A DNA stretch of 64,000 nucleotides from Streptomyces sp. RB17 (GTDB lineage Bacteria > Actinomycetota > Actinomycetes > Streptomycetales > Streptomycetaceae). The position numbers and the translations under genes were made by a program. Under the pieces are notes generated by a model, which was not told the DNA's origin, did not search any database, and worked only from the letters and a program-made list of their open reading frames with translations. Positions 8,368-16,266 of this stretch are shown in pieces (within the stretch, counting starts at the first letter, position 1; every line of letters starts with the position of its first letter). The stretch lies in NCBI RefSeq assembly GCF_009604455.1, contig NZ_WEGL01000006.1, forward strand, positions 620,001 to 684,000. The letters are read 5' to 3'.

Positions 8368-8506
8368 TCCCCAGTGATCGGATGGTGCCGTGTTGCGACG
8401 GCTCATGCCTGGTTTCACGGGCGGCGGTGTCGCGCGGTTCGGTCGATACACGCCTTTTGTTCTGTTTCTCGGCAACCACTGGAGATGACACGACAAACAC
8501 GGTGAT

Positions 8507-9127
8507 ATGCGTGATGATCGGCCTATGCCATGGAGTGCTCGAAAACGTGGTGAAGCGATCGATCCGCATCGCTCCGGGCGCCGTGTCTCGGGTAACGGGA
8601 CCATTTCGACCACGGACGAGGAACTGCTCCGGGCTCTGTACGCCGAGCACGCGGGCCCCCTGTTCCACTACGCACTGCGACTGACGTCAGGAGACCGGCA
8701 GTGGGCCGAGGATGTCGTGCAGGAGACGTTGCTGCGGGCATGGCAGCATCCCGCCGCGTTCGATCCCGCACGCGGTCCGGCGCGCGCCTGGCTGTGCACG
8801 GTCGCCCGGCATCTGGTCATCGACATGCACCGGGCCCGGCAGGCGAGGCCGGCGGAGGTGGGTGGCGAGGCCCTGGAGCGGGCCGCGGAGCAGACGCCGG
8901 GCGAGGACCGGATCGAGCAGGCGTTGCAGAGCTGGGCCGTGGCCGACGCCATCCGGACGCTGTCCGCGGACCACCGTGCCGTACTGCTGGAGACCTACTA
9001 CCGGGGCCGGACCGTGGCGCAGGCCGCGGAGGTGCTGGGCATCCCGCCGGGCACCGTCAAGTCGCGGACCTACTACGCCCTGCACGCCCTCCGGCTGGCG
9101 CTGCGGGAACGAGGCATCGAGTCATGA
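8507..9127 (+). CDS. ECF sigma factor (SigK-like)
   Basis: A 206-residue extracytoplasmic-function sigma-70 factor. Region 2 is seen at about residues 40-105 (LYAEHAGPLFHYALRLTSGD, WAEDVVQETLLRAWQHP, RAWLCTVARHLVIDMHRAR) and region 4 at about 140-200 (LSADHRAVLLETYYRGRTVA, VLGIPPGTVKSRTYYALHAL). It directs RNA polymerase to a stress regulon. A zinc-type anti-sigma factor follows after 25 bases, the layout of SigK/RskA. The divergent cupredoxin-phosphoesterase operon is a likely target. No good ribosome binding site precedes ATG 8507; ATG 8525 is an alternative. Confidence 0.9.
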   Translation: MRDDRPMPWSARKRGEAIDPHRSGRRVSGNGTISTTDEELLRALYAEHAGPLFHYALRLTSGDRQWAEDVVQETLLRAWQHPAAFDPARGPARAWLCTVARHLVIDMHRARQARPAEVGGEALERAAEQTPGEDRIEQALQSWAVADAIRTLSADHRAVLLETYYRGRTVAQAAEVLGIPPGTVKSRTYYALHALRLALRERGIES

Positions 9128-9152
9128 CCACGGCGTGGAGGAGGTGCCGGCC

Positions 9153-9944
9153 ATGAACGCGGATCACGACGCCCTCCGGCTGGCGCTGGGAGCGTATGTC
9201 CTGGGCACGCTGTCCCCGGCGGAGACCGAACGGGTGCGCGCGCACCTCGCGGAATGCGACGTGTGCGGGACGGAACACGCCGAGCTGGCCGGACTTCCGG
9301 CGCTGCTCGCGACGGTCACCGCGGCGGAAGCCGAGGGTGGGCCCGTGCCGGTCGGCGACGAGGACCCGGCCGACCGGCTGGTGCGACGGGCGGCGGAGAG
9401 CGCCGGGGGCCCACCCCGGGCGCCGGCCGACACGTCCACGGTGCCCCGGGCCCCGGAGGCGGGACTGCTCGACCGGATGCTTCAGCAGGCCGCCGCCAGG
9501 CGCCGTAGGACATGGCGGCGGCAACTGGCCGGTGCGGCCGCGTCGCTGACGCTGGTCGCCGGGGCGGCGGTCGGCGGCACCTGGCTGGCGATCAGCGGCT
9601 CCGTGACCGGCCAGGCGACACGGCCCGCACCGGTCACGCCGGCGCCGTCGCGCGTCTTCTCCGGCAGCGACCCCACCACCGGTGTCACTGCTTCGGTGCG
9701 GGTCTCACCGTCGTCGTGGGGCAGTGTGCTGGAGATCTCCGCCCGGGGGGCGCCCGCGGGCATCACCTGTCGGCTGCAGGCGGTCGGGCCCGGTGGAGCC
9801 AGGTCGGACGCCGCCACCTGGCGTGCGGGGAAGTACCCGGCCGGCACCACCGTCCCCGGGGCGGTTCCCCTGTCGCCGACGGCCATCGAGCACTTCGAGA
9901 TCGTCGCGGGCAACGGCCAGAAGCTGGTCACGATCCGGGCGTGA
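9153..9944 (+). CDS. Zinc-type anti-sigma factor (RskA-like)
   Basis: A 263-residue membrane protein that should hold the upstream ECF factor inactive. The N-terminal domain has the anti-sigma zinc signature H-x3-C-x2-C (HLAECDVC, about residues 29-36). One transmembrane helix follows at about 130-150 (LAGAAASLTLVAGAAVGGTW), then an extracytoplasmic domain of about 110 residues resembling the RskA C-terminal domain. GGAGG sits ten bases before ATG 9153. The last codons run into four copies of a 15-bp repeat that supply the stop. Confidence 0.88.
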   Translation: MNADHDALRLALGAYVLGTLSPAETERVRAHLAECDVCGTEHAELAGLPALLATVTAAEAEGGPVPVGDEDPADRLVRRAAESAGGPPRAPADTSTVPRAPEAGLLDRMLQQAAARRRRTWRRQLAGAAASLTLVAGAAVGGTWLAISGSVTGQATRPAPVTPAPSRVFSGSDPTTGVTASVRVSPSSWGSVLEISARGAPAGITCRLQAVGPGGARSDAATWRAGKYPAGTTVPGAVPLSPTAIEHFEIVAGNGQKLVTIRA

Positions 9945-9998
9945 GTCAAAGAAGCGTGAGTCAAAGAAGCGTGAGTCAAAGAACGTGAGTCAAAGAAG
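9941..9998 (+). repeat. Four tandem 14-15-bp repeats at anti-sigma stop codon
   Basis: GTGAGTCAAAGAAGC occurs twice exactly (9941-9955, 9956-9970), then twice as shortened copies (9971-9984, 9985-9998). The first copy contains the anti-sigma stop codon, and each copy contains TGA. The A-rich unit stands out from the G/C-rich surroundings and looks like slippage-generated sequence. Confidence 0.8.
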
Positions 9999-10054
9999 TT
10001 GAGCAAAAGGGGCAAATCGCTCGAACCATATGCATGCGTCGCCCGTAGAACTGA

Positions 10055-10528
10055 ATGAGTGCTCACATCCAGGTTCCTACGCAGAAGAGCCGGAAGACCA
10101 TGTTCGTGACCGATTCCGCCCGTGCCGGCTCATCCCCCGCACGGTCCTGCCGCCACCAGGCGATGCTCACCCTGCCCGCGCAGGAGGCGCATGTCCCCGC
10201 CGCTCGTCATCTCGCGGCGGAGCTGCTGGAGTGCTGGCGCGTGCCCGAGAACGAGCGGGACTCCGCCGTCCTCATCGTCGACGAACTCGCCGCCAACGCC
10301 GCCCGGTACGGCCACGAACGCATGACGCTGCTGCTCGCCCTCGACGGCGGCACCCTGCACATCGTGGTCAGTGACTCCGGAACCGCGGTCGAGCGCGCCC
10401 GCCACGACGTGGCCCCGGACGAGCACGGCCGCGGCACCGGCATCGTCGACTCCCTCGCCCAGTCGACCGAGGTCCACCAGACGCGCCGGGGCCGGGAAGT
10501 CCGCGCCTGTCTGCGGTGCTCGGCATGA
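10055..10528 (+). CDS. ATP-binding protein, anti-sigma kinase type (HATPase_c_2)
   Basis: A 157-residue GHKL ATPase of the SpoIIAB/RsbW group that is greatly expanded in Streptomyces. It has the N box (LIVDELAANAARYGHE), a G1-like segment (VVSDSGTA) and the G2 loop (EHGRGTGIVDSLA). Members bind sigma or anti-anti-sigma factors and phosphorylate the latter. No partner gene is adjacent. ATG 10100 with GGAAG just upstream is an alternative start that would shorten the protein by 15 residues. Confidence 0.82.
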   Translation: MSAHIQVPTQKSRKTMFVTDSARAGSSPARSCRHQAMLTLPAQEAHVPAARHLAAELLECWRVPENERDSAVLIVDELAANAARYGHERMTLLLALDGGTLHIVVSDSGTAVERARHDVAPDEHGRGTGIVDSLAQSTEVHQTRRGREVRACLRCSA

Positions 10529-10577
10529 TGGAGCCCCGTGGGCTTCCGGGGGCGCCCGTGCCAGGGTCCCGGCCGGG

Positions 10578-10775
10578 GTGCTCAGCCTCGTCGACTTCCT
10601 GGACCTCGGCCGGTGTCACGTGCTGCACGCTGTCCGCGCCGACCTGCTGCGCCGCCTGGGCCGCACCGCCGAGGCGGTGACGGGGTACCGCGTGGCCGCC
10701 GAGGCGGCCGGGAGCGAGGTCGCGTGGGCCCGCCCGGAGCGGCAGCGGCGTGAGACCGCCCCCACGACGACGTGA
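10578..10775 (+). pseudogene. C-terminal remnant of an ECF sigma factor
   Basis: The plus strand reads LVDFLDLGRCHVLHAVRADL, then LRRLGRTAEAVTGYRVAAEAA. This matches the C-terminal extension of ECF sigma factors that end in a TPR-like tail (L-H-A-x-R-A-D-L-L-R-R-L-G-R). The sigma2 and sigma4 regions are missing, and no start with a ribosome binding site is seen. It lies in the 360-base gap between the ATP-binding protein and the aldehyde dehydrogenase. Confidence 0.55.
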
Positions 10776-10889
10776 TCCGCGTCACCGCGAGCCTCCGGAA
10801 TGAACGTGAGGACCTGAAAGGTTGGCAAATACATCCACCGAGGACCTAGGCTCGGGCCGAACCCGCCCGTGCACACCAGCGAGGCATCC

Positions 10890-12212
10890 GTGATCAACCC
10901 CGCAATCGAGCAGCCCTCCGACGTCGTGGCCCGGCTGCGCGCCGCCTTCGCCACCGGTCGCACCAAGCCCGTCGAGTGGCGCACCGGTCAGCTGCGCCGG
11001 CTGCGCGCGCTGCTCACCGAGCGGGGCGCCGACCTCGCCGCCGCCCTCCACGCCGACCTCGGCAAGAGCAGCGCCGAGGCGTACCGCACCGAGATCGACT
11101 TCACCCTCCGCGAGATCGACCACACCCTGGAGCACCTGGCGGACTGGCTGCGCCCGGAGCCCGCGCCCGTCCCGGCCCACCTCGGCGCCGACGCGACGGC
11201 CTGGACGCAGTACGACCCCCTCGGCGTCGTCCTCGTCATCGCCCCCTGGAACTACCCGGCGCAGCTGCTGCTCGCCCCCATGGCCGGCGCCCTGGCCTCC
11301 GGCAACGCGGTCGTCGCCAAGCCGAGCGAGCTGGCCCCGGCCACCTCGGCCGCCCTCGCCGAGCTGATCCCGGCCTATCTGGACACCGACGCCGTCGCCG
11401 TGGTGGAGGGCGGCGTCCCGGAGACCACGGCCCTGCTGGCCGAGCGCTTCGACCACATCTTCTACACCGGCAACGGCGCCGTCGGACGGATCGTGATGCG
11501 CGCCGCCGCCGAGCACCTCACCCCCGTCACCCTCGAACTGGGCGGCAAGTCCCCGGTGTTCGTGGACCGCGACGCGGACCCGGAGGTGGTCGCGGACCGG
11601 CTCGCCCGCGGCAAGTTCCTCAACGCCGGCCAGACCTGTGTCGCCCCGGACTACGTCCTGACCGACCCGGAGACCGCGGCCGCCCTGGAGGCCGCTCTGG
11701 TGCGCGCGGTGAAGGCGCTGTTCGGCGCCGACCCGGCCACCTCGCCCGAGTACGGCCGGATCATCAACGAGCGGCACTTCGACCGGCTGTCCGGGCTGCT
11801 CGGCTCCGGTCGGATCGCGGTCGGCGGCGAGAGCGACCGCGACGCCAAGTACATCGCGCCGACCGTCCTCGCGGACGTCGACCCGAAGTCGCCCGTGATG
11901 CAGGAGGAGATCTTCGGCCCGATCCTGCCCGTCGTCACCGTGTCCGGCCTCGACGAGGCGATCGCCTTCATCAACGACCGCGACAAGCCGCTCGCGCTGT
12001 ACGTGTTCACCGAGTCCGAGCGGACCCGTGCCCGCATCGCCGCCGAGACCTCCTCCGGCGGCCTCGGTTACGGCCTGCCCCTGGCCCACCTCACCGTCTC
12101 CGATCTGCCGTTCGGCGGGGTGGGGGAGAGCGGCATGGGCAGCTACCACGGCCGGTACTCCATCGAGACGTTCAGCCACCGCAAGGCGGTCCTGGACAAG
12201 CCGCTGAGCTGA
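10890..12212 (+). CDS. Aldehyde dehydrogenase family protein
   Basis: A protein of about 440 residues, short as in class 3 or fatty-aldehyde dehydrogenases. It oxidises an aldehyde to the acid with NAD(P)+. Visible are the cofactor and active-site elements: IAPWNYPAQ, FYTGNGAVGR, ELGGKSPVFVD with the general-base Glu, and the catalytic Cys in NAGQTCVAPDY. Near the end the usual GGVGIN-type loop reads GGLGYGLPLAHL, followed by LPFGGVGESGMGSYHG. GTG 10890 has GCGAGG upstream; GTG 10869 is less likely. It is followed after 41 bases by an aldo/keto reductase, so the pair may act on related carbonyl compounds. Confidence 0.9.
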   Translation: MINPAIEQPSDVVARLRAAFATGRTKPVEWRTGQLRRLRALLTERGADLAAALHADLGKSSAEAYRTEIDFTLREIDHTLEHLADWLRPEPAPVPAHLGADATAWTQYDPLGVVLVIAPWNYPAQLLLAPMAGALASGNAVVAKPSELAPATSAALAELIPAYLDTDAVAVVEGGVPETTALLAERFDHIFYTGNGAVGRIVMRAAAEHLTPVTLELGGKSPVFVDRDADPEVVADRLARGKFLNAGQTCVAPDYVLTDPETAAALEAALVRAVKALFGADPATSPEYGRIINERHFDRLSGLLGSGRIAVGGESDRDAKYIAPTVLADVDPKSPVMQEEIFGPILPVVTVSGLDEAIAFINDRDKPLALYVFTESERTRARIAAETSSGGLGYGLPLAHLTVSDLPFGGVGESGMGSYHGRYSIETFSHRKAVLDKPLS

Positions 12213-12253
12213 ATTCGCCTGCGTGGCACTGCGGATGTGCGAGACTCCGCCGA

Positions 12254-13159
12254 ATGACCGCTGAAACGATCACCGCGGACGCCTCCGGCACTTTCGCACT
12301 CGGCGACCTGCCCGTCCACCGCGTCGGCTTCGGAGCGATGCGGCTGACGGGCAGCGCCGCGTTCCACCTCGGTACGCCCAGCGACCGGGCACGCTCCATC
12401 GCCGTGCTGCGGCGGGCCGTCGAACTCGGCGTGAACCACATCGACACCGCCGCCTTCTACTTCTCCGCCACGCGCTCCGCCAACGAGCTGATCAACACCG
12501 CGCTCGCCCCGTACGCCGACGACCTGGTCATCGCCACGAAGGTCGGTCCCTTCCGCGACTATCACGGCGAGTGGGGCACCTCGGCCCGGCCCGACCAACT
12601 GCGCGGCCACGTGGAGGAGAACCTGCGCCAGCTCGGGCGTGACCACCTCGACGTGGTCTACCTGCGCCGGATGCACCAGGAGTCGATCGCCGAGCACTTC
12701 GGCGCGCTCGCCGAACTGCGCGAGGCCGGCCTGATCCGCCACCTGGGCATCTCCGGTGTCGGACCGCGCCACCTCGCCGAGGCGCTGGAGATCGCCCCGG
12801 TGGTGTGCCTGCAGAACCGTTACGCCCTGGACAGGCCCGATCCCGTCGACGACGAGATGCTGCGCCTGTGCGGCGAACACGGCATCGCGTTCGTCCCCTT
12901 CTTCGCCGTCGCGGGCGCGGCAGGTCCGCGGGCGGCGACCGACACCCACGACGACACCGTGCGCGACATCGCCCGCGCCCATGGAGTGAGCCCCGCGCAG
13001 ATACGCCTCGCCTGGACCCTGCAGCAAGGCCCCCATGTCCTCGCCATACCAGGCACCGGCAATCCGGACCACCTCGCCGAGAACGTCGCGGCGGGCGCGC
13101 TGCGCCTCACGCCGGACGAACTGACCCGACTGGATGCCCTGCACACCCGTACGACATGA
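12254..13159 (+). CDS. Aldo/keto reductase
   Basis: A 301-residue (alpha/beta)8 NADPH-dependent carbonyl reductase. The catalytic Asp/Tyr pair is in NHIDTAAFYF, the Lys in VIATKVGPF. The usual active-site His position reads YLRRMHQES rather than the common VHRxD form. The NADP-binding end is present (VLAIPGTGNPDHLAENVAA). The substrate is unknown; this group often reduces small aldehydes or sugar derivatives. It lies 41 bases after the aldehyde dehydrogenase, and its stop is directly followed by the large repeat array. Confidence 0.9.
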   Translation: MTAETITADASGTFALGDLPVHRVGFGAMRLTGSAAFHLGTPSDRARSIAVLRRAVELGVNHIDTAAFYFSATRSANELINTALAPYADDLVIATKVGPFRDYHGEWGTSARPDQLRGHVEENLRQLGRDHLDVVYLRRMHQESIAEHFGALAELREAGLIRHLGISGVGPRHLAEALEIAPVVCLQNRYALDRPDPVDDEMLRLCGEHGIAFVPFFAVAGAAGPRAATDTHDDTVRDIARAHGVSPAQIRLAWTLQQGPHVLAIPGTGNPDHLAENVAAGALRLTPDELTRLDALHTRTT

Positions 13160-13202
13160 CCCGCCCCGGCCGCCGCCCCGGCGCCCCCGCTGGACGGCGG
13201 CC

Positions 13203-13976
13203 CCGGGTCCCCGGTCCTGGCTGGCGGTGCCTGGTCGTGGCGCCGGGTCCTCGGTCTTGGTCGGCGGTGCCTGGTCGTGGCGCCGGGTCCTCGGTCTTGG
13301 GCGGCGGTGCCTGGTCGTGGCGCCGGGTCCTCGGTCTTGGTCGGCGGTGCCTGGTCGTGGCGCCGGGTCCTCGGTCTTGGTCGGCGGTGCCTGGTCGTGG
13401 CGCCGGGTCCTCGGTCTTGGGCGGCGGTGCCGAGCCGTGTTCCCCAGGCTCCCCGGTCTTGGGCGGCGGTGCCTGGCCGTGGCGCCGGGTCCTCGGTCTT
13501 GGGTGGCGGTGCCGAGCCGTGGCGCCGGGCCAGGTCTCGGGCGGCCGTTCGTGGCCGTGGCGCCGGGTTCCTGGTCTTGGGCGGTGCTTCCGAGCCGTGT
13601 TTCCCAGGGTGCCCGGTCTTGGGGGGCCGGTGCCTGGTCGTGGCGCCGGGTCCTCGGTCTTGGGCGGCGGTGCCGAGCCGTGGCGCCGGGCCAGGTCTCG
13701 GGCGGCCGTCCGTGGCCGTGGCGCCGGGTCCCTGGTCTTGGGCGGCGGTGCCGAGCCGTGGCGCCGGGCCAGGTCTCGGGCGGCCGTCCGTGGCCGTGGC
13801 GCCGGGTCCCTGGTCTTGGGCGGTGCTTCCGAGCCGTGTTTCCCAGGGTGCCCGGTCTTGGGCGGCGGTGCCTGGTTGTGGCGCCGGGTCCTCGGTCTTG
13901 GGCGGCGGTGCCGAGCCGTGGCGCCGGGCCAGGTCTCGGGCGGCCGTCCGTAGCGTGATGCCGGCCCTGATCTCGG
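13203..13976 (+). repeat. Array of about 40-bp tandem repeats in four variants
   Basis: About 19 head-to-tail units. The first five (from 13221) are almost identical 40-mers ending CGCCGGGTCCTCGGTCTTGG. After 13421 the units fall into classes: A (40 bp, as above), B (38 bp, ending GCCAGGTCTCGG), C (40 bp, starting GCGGCCGTCCGTGG) and D (42 bp, with GTTTCCCAGGGTGCCC), in the order D-A-B-C-D-A-B-C-B-C-D-A-B-C. The 40-bp period changes reading frame every unit and the unit has no stops, so all frames stay open on both strands. I do not think it encodes protein. Confidence 0.85.
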
Positions 13977-14290
13977 GCGGCGGCCCCAAGCCGTCGCTCC
14001 GGGCCCGTGCCTGCCGGACGCTGGTCCAGCGATTGCCCCAGCCTCCAGCCGCAGCCCCAGGTCCCAGTCGGCCAAGCCTCAGCCGCATCCGTAGCCCAGC
14101 GCCCAGTCCCAGCATGGCTCCAGTTCTCAGCCACAGCCCAGGTCCCGGCCGCCGCGGCACAGGCCTCGGCCATAGCCCCGGCCCCCAGCCAGTCCAGGCC
14201 TCAGCCATAACCCCAGCTCCCAGAGCCACAACCCCACCCCCGCATCCTCGACAACGGCCCCCATCCCACCGCCCTCCCATAATGGGGCGG
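13977..14290 (+). repeat. C-rich degenerate hexamer-like tract
   Basis: After the 40-bp array the sequence becomes C/A-rich on the plus strand, built on imperfect CAGCC/CCCAG words such as CCAGCCTCCAGCCGCAGCCC. It has no convincing start or ribosome binding site. With the array it makes a stretch of about 1.2 kb without a credible gene, up to the BlaI promoter. Confidence 0.6.
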
Positions 14291-14317
14291 GGCACAGCCG
14301 TACGAACGCTCGGCTGA

Positions 14318-14331
14318 CTACTATCGTGTAG
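14318..14331. promoter_or_regulatory. BlaI-type operator
   Basis: CTACTATCGTGTAG is a dyad with CTAC/GTAG arms around six bases. It resembles the TACTACAxxTGTAGTA boxes of actinobacterial BlaI repressors. It lies 44 bases before the BlaI gene and is probably its autoregulatory site. Confidence 0.6.
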
Positions 14332-14374
14332 ACGGTCGCCCGGGCCGCACACGAAGACGGGGTGAGGACGTTCC

Positions 14375-14755
14375 ATGACCGAGGCGAAGGACGAGCGCCG
14401 GCCGGCCGGTGAGCTGGAGGCGAGCATCATGGCCGCGCTGTGGGCCGCCGGCGCCCCGCAGACGCCCGGCCAGGTCCAGCTGCGTCTCGGCGCCGACCTG
14501 GCCCGTACCACGGTGACCACGATCCTCACCCGCCTGTACGACAAGGGCGTCGTCGAGCGGCACCGCGAGGGCCGCGGCTACGCCTACCTCCCGGTCCGGG
14601 ACGTCCAGGACGCGCACGGACTCACCGCCCGCCGGATGCACAGCGAACTCGACCGGGACAGCGACCGCGAAACCGTCCTCGCCCGCTTCGTCGCCCAGCT
14701 CAGCCCCGACGACGAACGGGTCCTGCGCGACCTGCTCGAACCCGACGAACGATGA
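14375..14755 (+). CDS. BlaI/MecI/CopY family repressor
   Basis: A 126-residue winged-helix repressor. The HTH (LEASIMAALWAAGAPQTPGQ, then ARTTVTTILTRLYDKGVVER) and the wing (REGRGYAYLPV) match BlaI/MecI proteins; the C-terminal part (residues 80-126) is the dimerisation and cleavage region. Such repressors are inactivated when a partner M56 membrane protease cuts them, and that partner is encoded next with an ATGA overlap. The targets in Streptomyces need not be beta-lactamases. A CTAC/GTAG operator precedes the gene. Confidence 0.92.
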   Translation: MTEAKDERRPAGELEASIMAALWAAGAPQTPGQVQLRLGADLARTTVTTILTRLYDKGVVERHREGRGYAYLPVRDVQDAHGLTARRMHSELDRDSDRETVLARFVAQLSPDDERVLRDLLEPDER

Positions 14756-15687
14756 CCGCACTCCTCCTGCTGCCCCTGCTGCTGCCGTTCGCCCTGCCGG
14801 CCCTGGCCCGCCGGGCCCTGGACCGGCTGGCCCCGGTCGCCGCGCTGTGGGCCGTCACCGGCTGTGCCGTCGTCCTCGCCGGCAGCTCACTGGCCGCGCT
14901 GGGCTCCTTCGTGCTCATCGGGCTGCTCAAGGTCCCGCTCTTCGCCGCGCTCGGCGAGCTGATCCATCCCCTGCACACCGCCTCGGACCTCGTCGTGCTT
15001 CCGGCCGCCGCCACCTCCGTCGGCGTGCTCGCCGTGTGCGGCTGGACCCTGGTGCGCTCGGTGCTGCACCAGACCAGGGCCTTCCGCGCGGCCCGTACGG
15101 AGGCCGGGCGGGGCCCCTCGGCCGGCGACCTGTGCGTGGTCGAATCGCCCCGCCCCGACGCCTACGCGCTGCCCGGCCGCCCGCACCGCATCGTGGTCAC
15201 CACCGCGATGCTGCGCAGCCTGGACGGCCCCGAGCGGGAAGCGCTGTTCGCGCACGAGCGGGCGCACAACGACGGCCACCACCACTACCTCCTCGCCGCC
15301 GCCGAGCTCGCCGCGCACTGCCATCCGGCGCTCCGCCCGGTCCGCGGGACGATCCGCCTGGCCGCCGAGCGCGCCGCCGACGAGGCCGCAGCCGCCAGCG
15401 TCGGCGACCGGCGCCTGATCGCCCGGGCCATCGCCCGCGCGGCGCTCGCCGGGCAGGCGTCCCGCTCAGCCCGCTCGGGGCGTCCCGACTTCGCGCCCGC
15501 CGCGACCACCGGCCCCGTCCCGCAGCGCGTCCAGGCCCTGCTGGCCGTCCCTCTCGTGCCCCGGGCCGGCTGCGTCGTCGCCGCCCTCCTCATCGCGTGC
15601 ACGGCCGTCTCCTGCGCGGCCTCGGTCGCCGGCATGGCCGACTTCCACCACCGGGTGGAGATCGCCCAGGGCGACGAGACTCCCTGA
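14752..15687 (+). CDS. M56 family membrane metallopeptidase (BlaR1-like)
   Basis: A 311-residue membrane protease. Three to four N-terminal transmembrane helices precede a cytoplasmic loop with the zinc motif HEXXH, seen as FAHERAHNDGHHH at about residues 165-177, and a further helix near the end (VVAALLIACTAVSCAASVAG). The RLAAERAADEAA segment supplies the third-ligand region of this family. It has no C-terminal penicillin-binding sensor, unlike BlaR1, so the signal is unknown. The ATGA overlap with blaI ensures balanced synthesis of the repressor and its protease. Confidence 0.9.
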   Translation: MTALLLLPLLLPFALPALARRALDRLAPVAALWAVTGCAVVLAGSSLAALGSFVLIGLLKVPLFAALGELIHPLHTASDLVVLPAAATSVGVLAVCGWTLVRSVLHQTRAFRAARTEAGRGPSAGDLCVVESPRPDAYALPGRPHRIVVTTAMLRSLDGPEREALFAHERAHNDGHHHYLLAAAELAAHCHPALRPVRGTIRLAAERAADEAAAASVGDRRLIARAIARAALAGQASRSARSGRPDFAPAATTGPVPQRVQALLAVPLVPRAGCVVAALLIACTAVSCAASVAGMADFHHRVEIAQGDETP

Positions 15688-15817
15688 CCCGGTGCGCCCG
15701 GAGAACACCCGGGGCAACCTTTCGGCGAACATGGGGCAACGCGCGTAGACCAGAACTGGCGCCCGCGAAGTTTTACGTATAACCTCACGCGCTAACCGCC
15801 CACACCGGAAGGTCCCG

Positions 15818-16204
15818 ATGCGACGCGTCGCCCTGGTCACCCTCGTCGTCGACGACTACGACGAGGCCATCCGCTTCTACACCGAGGCCCTCGGCTTCCG
15901 GCTCGCCGAGGACGGCCCGCGCCCCGACGGCTCGCGCTGGGTCGTCGTGGAACCGGGCGGCCCCGGCACCGGACTGCTGCTGGCCCGCGCCAAAAGCGAG
16001 ACCCAGCGGGCCCGCGTCGGCGACCAGACCGGCGGACGCGTCGGGTTCTTCCTGCACACCGACGACTTCGCCCGCGACCACGCCCGGATGACCGCGGCCG
16101 GCGTGACCTTCCTGGAAGAGCCACGCCACGAGCCGTACGGCACCGTCGCCGTCTTCCAGGACCTGTACGGCAACCGCTGGGACCTGCTCCAGCCCGCCGA
16201 CTGA
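15818..16204 (+). CDS. VOC family protein (glyoxalase/bleomycin resistance fold)
   Basis: A 128-residue single VOC module: beta-alpha-beta start VALVTLVVDDYDEAIRFYTE, middle GFRLAEDGPRPDGSRWVVVE, and end GTVAVFQDLYGNRWDLLQ. Metal-ligand positions include the final Gln/Glu region. The family covers metal-dependent isomerases, dioxygenases and binding proteins for drugs; no specific activity can be read. GGAAGG lies six bases before ATG 15818. It stands alone before the adenosine deaminase gene. Confidence 0.85.
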   Translation: MRRVALVTLVVDDYDEAIRFYTEALGFRLAEDGPRPDGSRWVVVEPGGPGTGLLLARAKSETQRARVGDQTGGRVGFFLHTDDFARDHARMTAAGVTFLEEPRHEPYGTVAVFQDLYGNRWDLLQPAD

Positions 16205-16266
16205 GCTTCCCTTCGCGGCACGCTCCTGCCGCCGCTTCGAACCGCCTGCACAAGGAAAGACCCGCC

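Noticed and set aside
13203..13976. CRISPR array
   Set aside because: Units abut directly with no unique spacers, and no cas genes are near.
12143..14544. Long open frames on the minus strand across the repeat array (574-676 codons, rich in Arg, Pro, Thr)
   Set aside because: They run through real genes on the other strand and through all repeat phases; the 40-bp unit simply has no stop in any frame. No start signal or consistent codon bias.
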